Assembly: GCA_030642885.1 (NCBI GenBank)
Contig: DAOWMX010000082.1
Location: 1-8,701, forward strand
DNA length: 8,701 nt
Source of the DNA: Anaerolineales bacterium
GTDB lineage: Bacteria > Chloroflexota > Anaerolineae > Anaerolineales > E44-bin32
Reading direction: 5' to 3'
In this document: one piece after another, positions 1 to 5,892 of the stretch
Layout: every line of letters begins with the position of its first letter
Position numbering within the stretch: the first letter of the stretch is position 1
Notes under the pieces: generated by a model
Seen by the model: the letters and a program-made list of their open reading frames with translations, nothing else
Databases searched by the model: none
Told to the model about the DNA's origin: nothing
Made by a program: the position numbers and the translations under genes

Positions 1-25
1 AGGGTTATAACTGAAAGTTGTGGAT
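1..25 (+). repeat. IS left terminal inverted repeat
   Basis: Begins AGGGTTAT and contains GTTGTGGAT at 17-25. It pairs with 1407-1431 in inverted orientation, with 18 of 25 matches. It is the expected binding site of the transposase. Confidence 0.8.
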
Positions 26-44
26 TGGCATGAGAAAGAAAGGC

Positions 45-102
45 GGCGTATCCTTCGGGTGATCAAACCCAAGACCGGTCTAAGCCGGGGAAAGGATACG
101 CC
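45..102 (+). promoter_or_regulatory. Stem-loop masking the transposase ribosome binding site
   Basis: GGCGTATCCTT at 45-55 is the perfect reverse complement of AAGGATACGCC at 92-102, which contains the Shine-Dalgarno sequence and ends at the base before the ATG. The 36-base loop can form two small hairpins, GGGT/ACCC (57-60 with 67-70) and CCGG/CCGG (75-78 with 85-88), giving a junction-like fold. In other IS elements such as IS10 and IS200, similar structures stop translation of transcripts entering from outside. A possible 10-codon leader ORF, ATG at 30 to TGA at 60-62, runs through the 5' arm; it has no convincing ribosome binding site. Confidence 0.7.
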
Positions 103-1398
103 ATGTTGGAGCTTATCACGAACGAATCCGAAAAGACAGCGCCGGAAATCACACAAAGCCTGGATGAGCTGGCGCGGGAAGGGGCTCGGCGCATGATAGC
201 TGCGGCTCTGGAGACCGAAGTCGAAGAGTACCTGCAGAAGCAGAGCCACCTTCGAGACAAGCAGGGTCATGCGCTGGTGGTGCGCAACGGCAAAGGGCAG
301 GAGCGGACGTTGACGATGGGTGCTGGGGCCGTGAAGATCCGGGCACCAAGGGTGCATGACCGGCGACACAATCAGCGCTTCACCAGCAAAATCCTGCCGC
401 CGTATATGCGACGCTCGCCACGCCTCGAAGAAGCATTGCCTGTGCTCTACCTGTGTGGGCTTTCGACGGGCGATTTCCAGGAGGCACTTCCGGTGCTGCT
501 GGGGCCAGAAGCAGCCGGTCTGTCGGCCACAACAATCAGCAGACTGACCCACATCTGGCAGGATGAATACCGGGACTGGAGGAAGCGTTCGCTGGTCGGT
601 AAAGACTATGTTTACATCTGGGTAGACGGCGTGCATTTCAATGTGCGGCTGGAGGAAGACCGCCTGGCCTGCCTGGTGGTGATTGGCGTGAATGTAGACG
701 GCACGAAAGAGGTCATTGCGCTGGAAGACGGCTACCGGGAGTCGGAGGAGTCGTGGGCAAGCCTGCTGCGAGACCTGCCCTGTGCCAGGATGGTAAAGCG
801 CATCGGCATGCCTGCGCCGATGTTGGCCATCGGAGATGGAGCGCTGGGCTTCTGGGCAGCGGTGCGGAAGGTCTATCCAAAAACTCGTGAGCAGCGCTGC
901 TGGGTGCATAAGATCCGTAATGTTCTGGACAAGCTCCCCAAGCGCTTGCAGCCGAGGGCGAAGGACATGCTGCACGAGATCATGTATGCGCCCGACCGGG
1001 AGAGCGCCATGGAAGATATTGAACGTTTTGCGGAAGAATATGAAGCGCGTTACCCCAAGGCGGTTGAGTGTCTTCTCAAAGACAAGGATACACTGCTGAC
1101 GCATTTTAACTTTCCGGCTGAGCACTGGATCCATCTGAGAACCACCAACCCAATCGAGTCGCCCTTCGCCACGGTGAAAGCCCGAACCAGACAAACCAAA
1201 GGAGCGGGTTCGCGGAAGGCCGGACTGGCCATGGCGTTCAAGCTTGCGCTTGCTGCCCAGGATCATTGGCGGAAGGTGAATGCGCCCCAACTGGTGGAAT
1301 TAGTCCGAGCCAGTGTTGAATTTAAGGATGGCAAGAAAGTGGTTCCTTTAACATCCGAGGTACAGTCATTCGAAGAGCTTGAAAGGATCGCCGCCTAA
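103..1398 (+). CDS. IS256-family (mutator-type) DDE transposase
   Basis: A 431-residue protein of the usual IS256 transposase length, with no internal stop. It cuts and joins the element's ends using two metal ions held by a DDE triad. Visible candidates are D175 in YIWVDGVHF, D245 in LAIGDGALGFW and E352 in TTNPIESPFATVK. The family C-x2-H pair is C266 and H269 in QRCWVHK, within the helical insertion between the second D and the E. The N-terminal 100 residues, with EVEEYLQ and RNGKGQER, match the family DNA-binding region. The chosen ATG has AAAGG (91-95) seven bases upstream, but this site is buried in an 11-bp perfect stem (45-55 with 92-102), which suggests translation is restrained. The gene has no functional link to its neighbours. 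Confidence 0.95.
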   Translation: MLELITNESEKTAPEITQSLDELAREGARRMIAAALETEVEEYLQKQSHLRDKQGHALVVRNGKGQERTLTMGAGAVKIRAPRVHDRRHNQRFTSKILPPYMRRSPRLEEALPVLYLCGLSTGDFQEALPVLLGPEAAGLSATTISRLTHIWQDEYRDWRKRSLVGKDYVYIWVDGVHFNVRLEEDRLACLVVIGVNVDGTKEVIALEDGYRESEESWASLLRDLPCARMVKRIGMPAPMLAIGDGALGFWAAVRKVYPKTREQRCWVHKIRNVLDKLPKRLQPRAKDMLHEIMYAPDRESAMEDIERFAEEYEARYPKAVECLLKDKDTLLTHFNFPAEHWIHLRTTNPIESPFATVKARTRQTKGAGSRKAGLAMAFKLALAAQDHWRKVNAPQLVELVRASVEFKDGKKVVPLTSEVQSFEELERIAA

Positions 1399-1406
1399 GA
1401 TGACTG

Positions 1407-1431
1407 ATCCACAACATTTGACAATATCCCT
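1407..1431 (-). repeat. IS right terminal inverted repeat
   Basis: Inverted partner of 1-25, with ATCCACAAC at 1407-1415 and the CCCT tip at 1428-1431. It lies just after the transposase stop and marks the right boundary of the IS. Confidence 0.8.
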
Positions 1432-1447
1432 ATGGTTGGGGGGAGGA

Positions 1448-1508
1448 TCAGTCGACAACCCGATCGACTTCTATCCAAAGGTTGCTCCCGTCTGTCGCAA
1501 GATCTATC
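1448..1508 (-). pseudogene. comEC: Stranded second copy of the comEC 3' end (left direct repeat)
   Basis: A 61-bp sequence matching 2832-2892 at 58 positions, in the same orientation. Read on the minus strand in the comEC frame it gives IDLATDGSNLWIEVDRVVD and a stop; the intact gene ends IDLTTDGSKLWIEVDRVVD and a stop. The three differences produce T to A, a synonymous glycine change, and K to N. The similarity stops abruptly on both sides, and one edge is exactly the stop codon with at most a base or two beyond. No comEC sequence precedes it, so it is a fragment. It may be an attachment-site half or a scar of recombination with a diverged relative. Confidence 0.85.
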
Positions 1509-1564
1509 AGCATTACTACACTTGATCGTATTGCTTTTCCAAAATTCGTAATGCAAACATTCTG

Positions 1565-1580
1565 ACAAGATACACCTTGT
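1565..1580. promoter_or_regulatory. Operator-like palindrome 1
   Basis: ACAAG-ATACAC-CTTGT, perfect 5-bp arms with a 6-bp centre. It is the most upstream of three copies with an exact 33-bp step. It is probably a binding site for the HTH protein encoded downstream. Confidence 0.6.
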
Positions 1581-1597
1581 AAAGAAACGATAAAAAT

Positions 1598-1613
1598 ACA
1601 GGATATAACTTGT
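1598..1613. promoter_or_regulatory. Operator-like palindrome 2
   Basis: ACAGG-ATATAA-CTTGT, one mismatch in the left arm relative to the other two copies. It begins exactly 33 bp after the first and 33 bp before the third. Confidence 0.55.
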
Positions 1614-1627
1614 AATTAATGTAACTA

Positions 1628-1656
1628 TTGACAAGATATTTCTTGTAAATTACACT
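1628..1656 (+). promoter_or_regulatory. Promoter of the mobile mystery A/B genes
   Basis: A consensus -35, TTGACA (1628-1633), and a TACACT -10 (1651-1656, 4 of 6 consensus) are separated by 17 bp. Transcription would start near 1663, about 40 bases before the A gene start. The third operator-like palindrome fills most of the spacer, so its occupation should block RNA polymerase and give autorepression. Confidence 0.65.
1631..1646. promoter_or_regulatory. Operator-like palindrome 3, inside the promoter
   Basis: ACAAGA-TATT-TCTTGT, perfect 6-bp arms. It overlaps the end of the -35 and the spacer before the -10. It is the third member of the 33-bp series and the one best placed to repress. Confidence 0.65.
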
Positions 1657-1658
1657 CG

Positions 1659-1676
1659 TTTTGAATTTATTCAAAA
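1659..1676. promoter_or_regulatory. Perfect 18-bp palindrome at the predicted transcription start
   Basis: TTTTGAAT-TT-ATTCAAAA has perfect 8-bp arms around a 2-bp centre and starts 2 bp after the -10 box. Its sequence differs from the ACAAG/CTTGT operators and it is off their 33-bp register. It could be a second regulator's site or a 5' UTR hairpin. AT-rich palindromes also arise by chance. Confidence 0.4.
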
Positions 1677-1703
1677 TGTTTCTCCCTCAGAAAGGGGAAA
1701 ATG

Positions 1704-2165
1704 ATGAAAAACAGAACAAAACTTGTAAGAAAACAACTGGATAAAACATTACTCGAGTTTCGTCCCATCCTTGGTATCTCAATACCACAAAAAGGGTGGA
1801 TCCGAGCTATTCGTGATTCACTTGGTATGAGCGGCAGGCAATTGGCTGATCGCTTGGGTGTAACTCAACAGCGTGTAGCAGAGATCGAAAGAGATGAATT
1901 GTCAGGTTCGGTTTCAATAAAAAGCATGCGTAAAGTAGCAGATCGCTTAGACTGCGTATTTGTATACGCATTTGTTCCTCGGATAAGTCTCGAACACACT
2001 GTTCATGATCGCGCAAAGCAAGTCGCTGAAGAGCGTCTAAAACGCGCATCTCAATCAATGTTGCTTGAGGGTCAGGAGCTAAATGAAGAAGATGAAATAG
2101 ATGCCTTGTCCGATATGATCGAAGAAATGATCGAAACTTTACCTTCAACCCTATGGGATGAATAA
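1704..2165 (+). CDS. Mobile mystery protein A (HTH regulator, probable antitoxin-like partner)
   Basis: A 153-residue protein recognised as mobile mystery protein A, a helix-turn-helix family found with a Fic-fold partner in mobile regions. A Cro/C1-type HTH spans about residues 30-85; the core LADRLGVTQQRVAEIER fits helices 2 and 3, followed by VSIKSMRKVADRLDC. The C-terminal 30 residues are strongly acidic (NEEDEIDALSDMIEEMIE) and could contact the partner protein. ATG at 1704 is preferred over 1701 because AAAGGGG (1691-1697) lies 6 bases before it rather than 3. The likely role is autorepression through the three palindromes upstream, and perhaps control of the B protein. That antitoxin role is inference; it is not established for the family as far as I know. 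Confidence 0.88.
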   Translation: MKNRTKLVRKQLDKTLLEFRPILGISIPQKGWIRAIRDSLGMSGRQLADRLGVTQQRVAEIERDELSGSVSIKSMRKVADRLDCVFVYAFVPRISLEHTVHDRAKQVAEERLKRASQSMLLEGQELNEEDEIDALSDMIEEMIETLPSTLWDE

Positions 2166-2171
2166 TTGAAT

Positions 2172-2759
2172 ATGAATTGGCTTGAATATCCTGAGGGAGC
2201 TACTCCGCTTGACCCGGATGAGGCAAGGGGATTGATTTTAACCCACATCACTACCCGTGGTGAACTGGATCGGTGGGAACAAGATAATATTGCTGAGGCA
2301 TTAGCATGGCTCGATAAAACAAAACCTATCGACATCCTAAACGGGACCTTTATTAGGAAATTGCATTATCGTATGTTCAGAAACGTTTGGAGATGGGCAG
2401 GAGAGTTCCGGCTTACTGATAAAAATATTGGTGTTACTTGGTGGAGAGTTCCAGTCGATGTAAAGACCCTATGCGACGACGTTATATGGAGAGTAGACCA
2501 GCATATGGCTTCACCCGACATACTGGCAATACAATTTCATCACCGCCTTGTGTCAATCCATCCGTTCCCAAACGGGAATGGTCGGCATGCACGTTTTATG
2601 GCAGACCTTTTTCTTGAGAATATCCTGCAAACTCCTAGATTCTCTTGGGGCAGGAAGGATCTCTCAAAGGGAACTGATGTGCGAAAAAGGTACCTCCTAG
2701 CTCTCCATGCAGCGGACAAGAATGATTATGATCAGCTCGTAGAGTTTGCGAGATCATGA
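2172..2759 (+). CDS. Mobile mystery protein B (Fic-fold protein)
   Basis: A 195-residue protein matching mobile mystery protein B, with EYPEGATPLDPDEA near the start and the THITTRGELDRWEQ block. The Fic motif is HPFPNGNGRHAR (H130-R141). Canonical Fic enzymes transfer AMP to target hydroxyls using HxFx(D/E)GNGRxxR; here H130 and the GNGRxxR part remain, but the metal-binding D/E is N134. Activity may therefore be weak, altered or absent. T27xxxE31 loosely recalls the (S/T)xxxE(G/N) inhibitory helix of Fic proteins but is followed by L. The ATG is 6 bp after the upstream stop; an in-frame TTG at 2166 abuts that stop and has GGGA seven bases before it, so it is an alternative start. The two genes form one operon and are probably translationally coupled. 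Confidence 0.9.
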   Translation: MNWLEYPEGATPLDPDEARGLILTHITTRGELDRWEQDNIAEALAWLDKTKPIDILNGTFIRKLHYRMFRNVWRWAGEFRLTDKNIGVTWWRVPVDVKTLCDDVIWRVDQHMASPDILAIQFHHRLVSIHPFPNGNGRHARFMADLFLENILQTPRFSWGRKDLSKGTDVRKRYLLALHAADKNDYDQLVEFARS

Positions 2760-2831
2760 TTGAATCCTAAGGATGCTTGTGTCGGCCAAGTATTTATAAG
2801 AAGGACAGGCTGGTTGTAGGAGAGAATACAT
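2760..2831. other. Short convergent gap with no terminator seen
   Basis: The plus-strand B gene and the minus-strand comEC converge here over 72 bp. The only structure noticed is a near-palindrome ATCCTAAGGAT just after the B stop. No stable stem with a U-run was found, so transcripts may run into each other. Confidence 0.4.
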
Positions 2832-2892
2832 TCAGTCGACAACCCGATCGACTTCTATCCAAAGTTTGCTACCGTCTGTCGTAAGATCTATC
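2832..2892 (-). repeat. Right direct repeat, the functional comEC 3' end
   Basis: 58 of 61 bases match 1448-1508 in direct orientation. It encodes the last 19 residues and the stop codon of ComEC, so the gene reading frame is complete despite the adjacent insertion. Confidence 0.9.
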
Positions 2893-5192
2893 GTTCCGTT
2901 GATATCGGTCCGCAGGATCGACCTATTTGGCAGAGGGCTGGAAATGTTCTTAGGAACTTCCGCGGGAATTTCCCCTGTGCGCAGTGAGAGCAGAATGACC
3001 CCGGGGTTGAGATGTCTTAGCCATTCGTCGGGGTTGACCGCGGCGTACCCACCAGCCGGCAGTAGAACAGCAGAGACAGATCGCAAACGCGGGTCATCCA
3101 GTGAGTCTTGGATGAGGTCCGGATCTGCGCCGGGAGCAAGTAAGAACCGAGCTGAATCCCACTGAACCATTATCAAGGCCCCACTGTCGGATACGGACAA
3201 GAATTCCAGGAACGCTCCAGCACCAAGGTCGAGGCGATGACCAGGCTCATAGACTGTTTTCGGGGTTGAACTTTCGTCTAAATCTTCCAAGACACGCTGA
3301 AATGACCCCTTACCGCTGGATCGGGGGATTAGGCTGTGTCGAATCACGAAGTGGTCTGAGAGCCTAGTCAGACCGCCGACTTGATCGTAGGATGTACCTC
3401 CGATGATCAGCCAATCCAGTTCTCTCTCGAAAATTGATGTGTAGCGGTTGAGTAAATCCGTTAGTCGAATCGGGCTGGACCCGCCATTGATCAATACGGA
3501 GCCGCCATTCGGACTGCGAAGAAGAACCGCATCACCCTCCCCAACATCAAGAATCGATATGTGGAGATCTCCGTCGGGTTGGTGCGCGAGCTTATGCCAG
3601 GTCAATCCGCTTATTATTGCAAGAGCTGCGAGACTCAAACGAAGACGCAGATCTGTATCCGACTGCAAGCGGATGAATGTTGCTCTGCCAGGCCGGCGGT
3701 CAGGCGGGAGAGAGAGAACCCATGTTCCACCCAGGAGCAGGATGTAGTAGGCGAGAACTAAAGGGTAACTGAAAGAACCAAGGGAGATGCTCGCTGCAGG
3801 CCACTCGGCGAAGAACCTCACCGCCTGGTTTGTAAAAGCCGGGAATAGCCATGCTACCCAAGCAATCGGCTGCCCGAGAGGAATCCAAAGAGCGCCCAAT
3901 AGGGAGGCAAGCCCTCCCAGGATCATGAGCAATGGTTGGAGCGGAAGGATCACGGGATTTGCGAGAACGGAGACGAGTGATAACCGTCGGAAATGGATGG
4001 CAGTAAGCGGCAGCGTAGTGATCTGGGCGGCGAGTGTGAATAGGAAGAATTCGGAGATGGGGTTAGCTATCTTCTCCGATCGTTTTAGGGTCAGCCAGCG
4101 GTTAAAAAAGCGTATGGCGCCTTCGCGCAGCGGATCGGCGTAGAGGATTAATCCGAGGGTTGCGAAGAACGAGAGTTGGAAACCAACATCCCATAACGTT
4201 CGTGGATTGATCAAGGTCATGATGATCGCCGCTGCCGACAGTGAAGCCAAACCGTGAGTCTGGCGGCCGAGGTGGAGGGCGGTTAAGGCTAATCCGCCCA
4301 TTATGGCAGCCCGTTGAACGGCGGGATCGGCCCCGACGAGAAGTGTGTATAAGAAAATTGCGGCTGCTGCTGCCCAACCTCCTCGCCTGGCTCCAAACCA
4401 TCTCCCAAACACGGAAATGAATAGACCTGCCAGGATGGTGATATTGAAACCGGAAATGGCGATGATGTGGGTGGTCCCGGTGCGGTTATAGGCTTCTAGC
4501 AAATCAGGGGGTATTCCACTTTCTTTGCCAAGCAATATGCCTGACAGTAAAGAAGCCTCGGGTTCAGGAAAGAGACGCAGGATGGCCTTGTGTACATGCG
4601 TTCGAAGGTCGAAAATCATGGAGAGGATGGGGTTTGCCCGGTCGGAGCCGATCTTTCTTACGTAAGCAGTCGGCATAAGACTGTGGATGCCCTGAATCCC
4701 CAGATATTCCCGGTATAAGAAACCATCCATCTCCGGTGGAGTTTCGAGCAGCCCTTCTGCATGAACCCAATCGCCATAACGCCAGTCGGTCAAGCGGGAA
4801 GCACGCACGAGGATACGCCCTTCCACTGTCTTCGTTACCCCCATCTGCGGGATCCGGACTCGCTCCACGGAGAGGACCAGTGCGGTATACCGATCGCGAA
4901 CGTCCGGATCTGCCACGACGACACCCGTAACAGTTGTTTTAACATCCAGGTCGTTATAGAAGGCGACATGCCCTGGTTGCTTGATAATCTCGGAGGGGAG
5001 ATACCGTATAGCCCCGAGGCATAAGGGAATAAGCAGCAGGAAAAGCCAGCGATGAAGTTGGTTTCTTCGGAAGAGGAGAGCGAAAAGAAAGGAGCCGGCG
5101 GCGAGTGTCAGCCACTGCCAGCCGGTCAGCGGCAGATGCCGACCAGCGGTAATGCCGAGCATCCACATCATGCCCAGCAAAAACAATTTCAT
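2832..5192 (-). CDS. comEC: ComEC/Rec2-type DNA uptake channel with degenerate beta-lactamase-like domain
   Basis: A 786-residue membrane protein that in competent bacteria carries single-stranded DNA across the cytoplasmic membrane. Order of parts: N-terminal helices (about 5-65), a DUF4131-type soluble segment (about 75-180), the Competence domain (about 205-490) with GILLGKESGIP and the core TGTTHIIAISGFNIT (238-252), then a metallo-beta-lactamase-like domain (about 543-786) starting ISILDVGEGDAVLL. The usual metal site, (S/T)HxHxDHxGG, reads IIGGTSYDQVGG (596-607): the histidines are gone and only D603 remains. LIDGG is also LINGG. The nuclease-like domain therefore looks catalytically dead. 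AGGGGG lies 4 bases before the ATG. The final 19 codons lie in the direct repeat shared with the cassette. Whether the organism is competent cannot be told from this gene alone. Confidence 0.93.
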   Translation of the reverse strand: MKLFLLGMMWMLGITAGRHLPLTGWQWLTLAAGSFLFALLFRRNQLHRWLFLLLIPLCLGAIRYLPSEIIKQPGHVAFYNDLDVKTTVTGVVVADPDVRDRYTALVLSVERVRIPQMGVTKTVEGRILVRASRLTDWRYGDWVHAEGLLETPPEMDGFLYREYLGIQGIHSLMPTAYVRKIGSDRANPILSMIFDLRTHVHKAILRLFPEPEASLLSGILLGKESGIPPDLLEAYNRTGTTHIIAISGFNITILAGLFISVFGRWFGARRGGWAAAAAIFLYTLLVGADPAVQRAAIMGGLALTALHLGRQTHGLASLSAAAIIMTLINPRTLWDVGFQLSFFATLGLILYADPLREGAIRFFNRWLTLKRSEKIANPISEFFLFTLAAQITTLPLTAIHFRRLSLVSVLANPVILPLQPLLMILGGLASLLGALWIPLGQPIAWVAWLFPAFTNQAVRFFAEWPAASISLGSFSYPLVLAYYILLLGGTWVLSLPPDRRPGRATFIRLQSDTDLRLRLSLAALAIISGLTWHKLAHQPDGDLHISILDVGEGDAVLLRSPNGGSVLINGGSSPIRLTDLLNRYTSIFERELDWLIIGGTSYDQVGGLTRLSDHFVIRHSLIPRSSGKGSFQRVLEDLDESSTPKTVYEPGHRLDLGAGAFLEFLSVSDSGALIMVQWDSARFLLAPGADPDLIQDSLDDPRLRSVSAVLLPAGGYAAVNPDEWLRHLNPGVILLSLRTGEIPAEVPKNISSPLPNRSILRTDINGTIDLTTDGSKLWIEVDRVVD

Positions 5193-5313
5193 TAAACCCC
5201 CTTCATCCCCCTGTTCTGTCTACGTCTTGTTCGATTGGAACTTGTGAGCTCTACCGGGTAAATCTAAAATCCGAGGCGGACGTTTTAAACAGCCCTTGAT
5301 CTGTGGAGTTAAG

Positions 5314-5355
5314 ACTCGATCACACGAGTACCAGGGACCGGGATCTACCCTGGTA
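5314..5355 (-). terminator. Tandem hairpins at the end of the small gene
   Basis: TACCAGGG (5329-5336) and CCCTGGTA (5348-5355) form a perfect 8-bp stem whose 11-base loop contains the TAG stop. A second stem, ACTCG/CGAGT (5314-5318 with 5325-5329), follows directly on the minus strand. No U-run follows, so this could be a 3'-end stabiliser or a processing site rather than a simple intrinsic terminator. Confidence 0.4.
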
Positions 5356-5878
5356 TTTTCGGGATCTCATCTTTCGGAAGCATCGCCACGGCATCGACCA
5401 TTCGCCGATTGAAGATCATCGCCGCGCTCTCCGCATTTACGTTGGGAAAGAGGATCGCAGTTAGCGAAGCGCTGTACAACGGCATAAAGAAGCGCTCACT
5501 ATCGAACATCAGCGATCCGAAATTGAATTTACCGGGGGTCTCGATAATTCCCATTAATTCATACCCGCCCATAATCACGCGAACCCAGTGAGGAACATTG
5601 GTTGTATATCCACCTCTGGTGAAACCTGTGGGGCCCATTTCATTGCGTCCGCTTAAAAGGATGACAACGATTTCGCTCTTCACAAGCCATAAAGTTGGAT
5701 AACGAGCGACCAGCTTGCCGGGCTGATGAAGCCGCATCAAGTGGGCTCCTTCAATCTCTACATAAGATGATGTGGGCATGTTGAGGTAGCTGAAAAGACC
5801 GCTGGCCGATGGATGTATCCGACCAAGAACGCGGTGACTGGCTGTATAGATCTCGATTGAAATTGACCTGTTTGCCAT
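5345..5878 (-). CDS. Unrecognised 177-residue protein with an internal two-fold repeat
   Basis: I do not recognise this protein with confidence. It has no clear signal peptide or membrane segment and looks beta-rich and cytoplasmic. Two halves resemble each other: RVLGRI (16-21) with ELMGII (107-112), FSYLN (29-33) with FGSLM (120-124), YVEIEGAHL (39-47) with FMPLYSASL (131-139), and KSEIVVILL with RRMVDAVAML. Each copy covers about 70 residues, joined by a glycine-rich linker near 78-95 (GRNEMGPTGFTRGG). It may belong to a small regulator-associated family, but this is only an impression. The start has AAAGGA about 10 bases upstream, overlapping the TAA of the receiver-GAF gene 14 bp away, so the two are probably translated from one message and may act in one signalling path. 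Confidence 0.75.
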   Translation of the reverse strand: MANRSISIEIYTASHRVLGRIHPSASGLFSYLNMPTSSYVEIEGAHLMRLHQPGKLVARYPTLWLVKSEIVVILLSGRNEMGPTGFTRGGYTTNVPHWVRVIMGGYELMGIIETPGKFNFGSLMFDSERFFMPLYSASLTAILFPNVNAESAAMIFNRRMVDAVAMLPKDEIPKIPG

Positions 5879-5892
5879 AGGTTTCGTTTCCT

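Larger units (their letters stand above)
1..1431 (+). mobile_element. IS256-family insertion sequence, complete
   Basis: A 1431-bp element containing one transposase gene bounded by imperfect terminal inverted repeats. The left end (1-25) and the reverse complement of the right end (1407-1431) share AGGG at the tip and GTTGTGGAT internally, 18 of 25 positions by eye. Size, single ORF and repeat length fit the IS256 family. The family makes 8-9 bp target duplications; the right flank starts ATGGTTGGG at 1432, but the left flank lies outside the window, so a duplication cannot be checked. The element ends 16 bp before the left copy of the comEC 3' repeat. The ORF looks intact, so the element may be active. 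Confidence 0.9.
1448..2892 (+). mobile_element. Mobile mystery A/B cassette bounded by 61-bp direct repeats
   Basis: The two-gene A/B unit lies between near-identical direct repeats (1448-1508 and 2832-2892; repeat unit length 1384 bp). One repeat is the functional comEC 3' end. The DNA between is visibly more AT-rich than the genes to the right, especially 1509-1700. The layout matches an element that integrates at the 3' end of a gene and restores its reading frame. The family pair is known to be associated with mobile DNA. No integrase, transposase or terminal inverted repeat is seen inside the repeats, so movement would need help in trans, or this is a remnant, or the duplication arose by homologous recombination. 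Confidence 0.6.

Noticed and set aside
6..11. TATAAC at the IS left tip as a -10 box
   Set aside because: Any -35 would lie outside the window, and the match sits in the terminal repeat, where other constraints apply.
1395..1634. A 79-codon minus-strand open frame across the IS end and left repeat
   Set aside because: It crosses the IS boundary, overlaps the promoter region and reads the comEC repeat in a different frame from comEC; no family resemblance.
1565..1646. Three evenly spaced similar units that could be read as a tiny CRISPR array
   Set aside because: The repeated part is a 16-bp palindrome with variable centre, only three copies, and it overlaps a promoter of an HTH gene; operators explain it better.
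1711..1726. A fourth operator-like site, ACAGA-N6-CTTGT, inside the A gene
   Set aside because: The left arm matches only 3 of 5 positions and it is off the 33-bp register.
2763..2773. Near-palindrome ATCCTAAGGAT after the B gene as a terminator
   Set aside because: The stem is only 4-5 bp and no U-run follows.
3787..4143. A 118-codon plus-strand open frame inside comEC
   Set aside because: Antisense to a conserved membrane domain, rich in R, S and P, with no recognisable motif.
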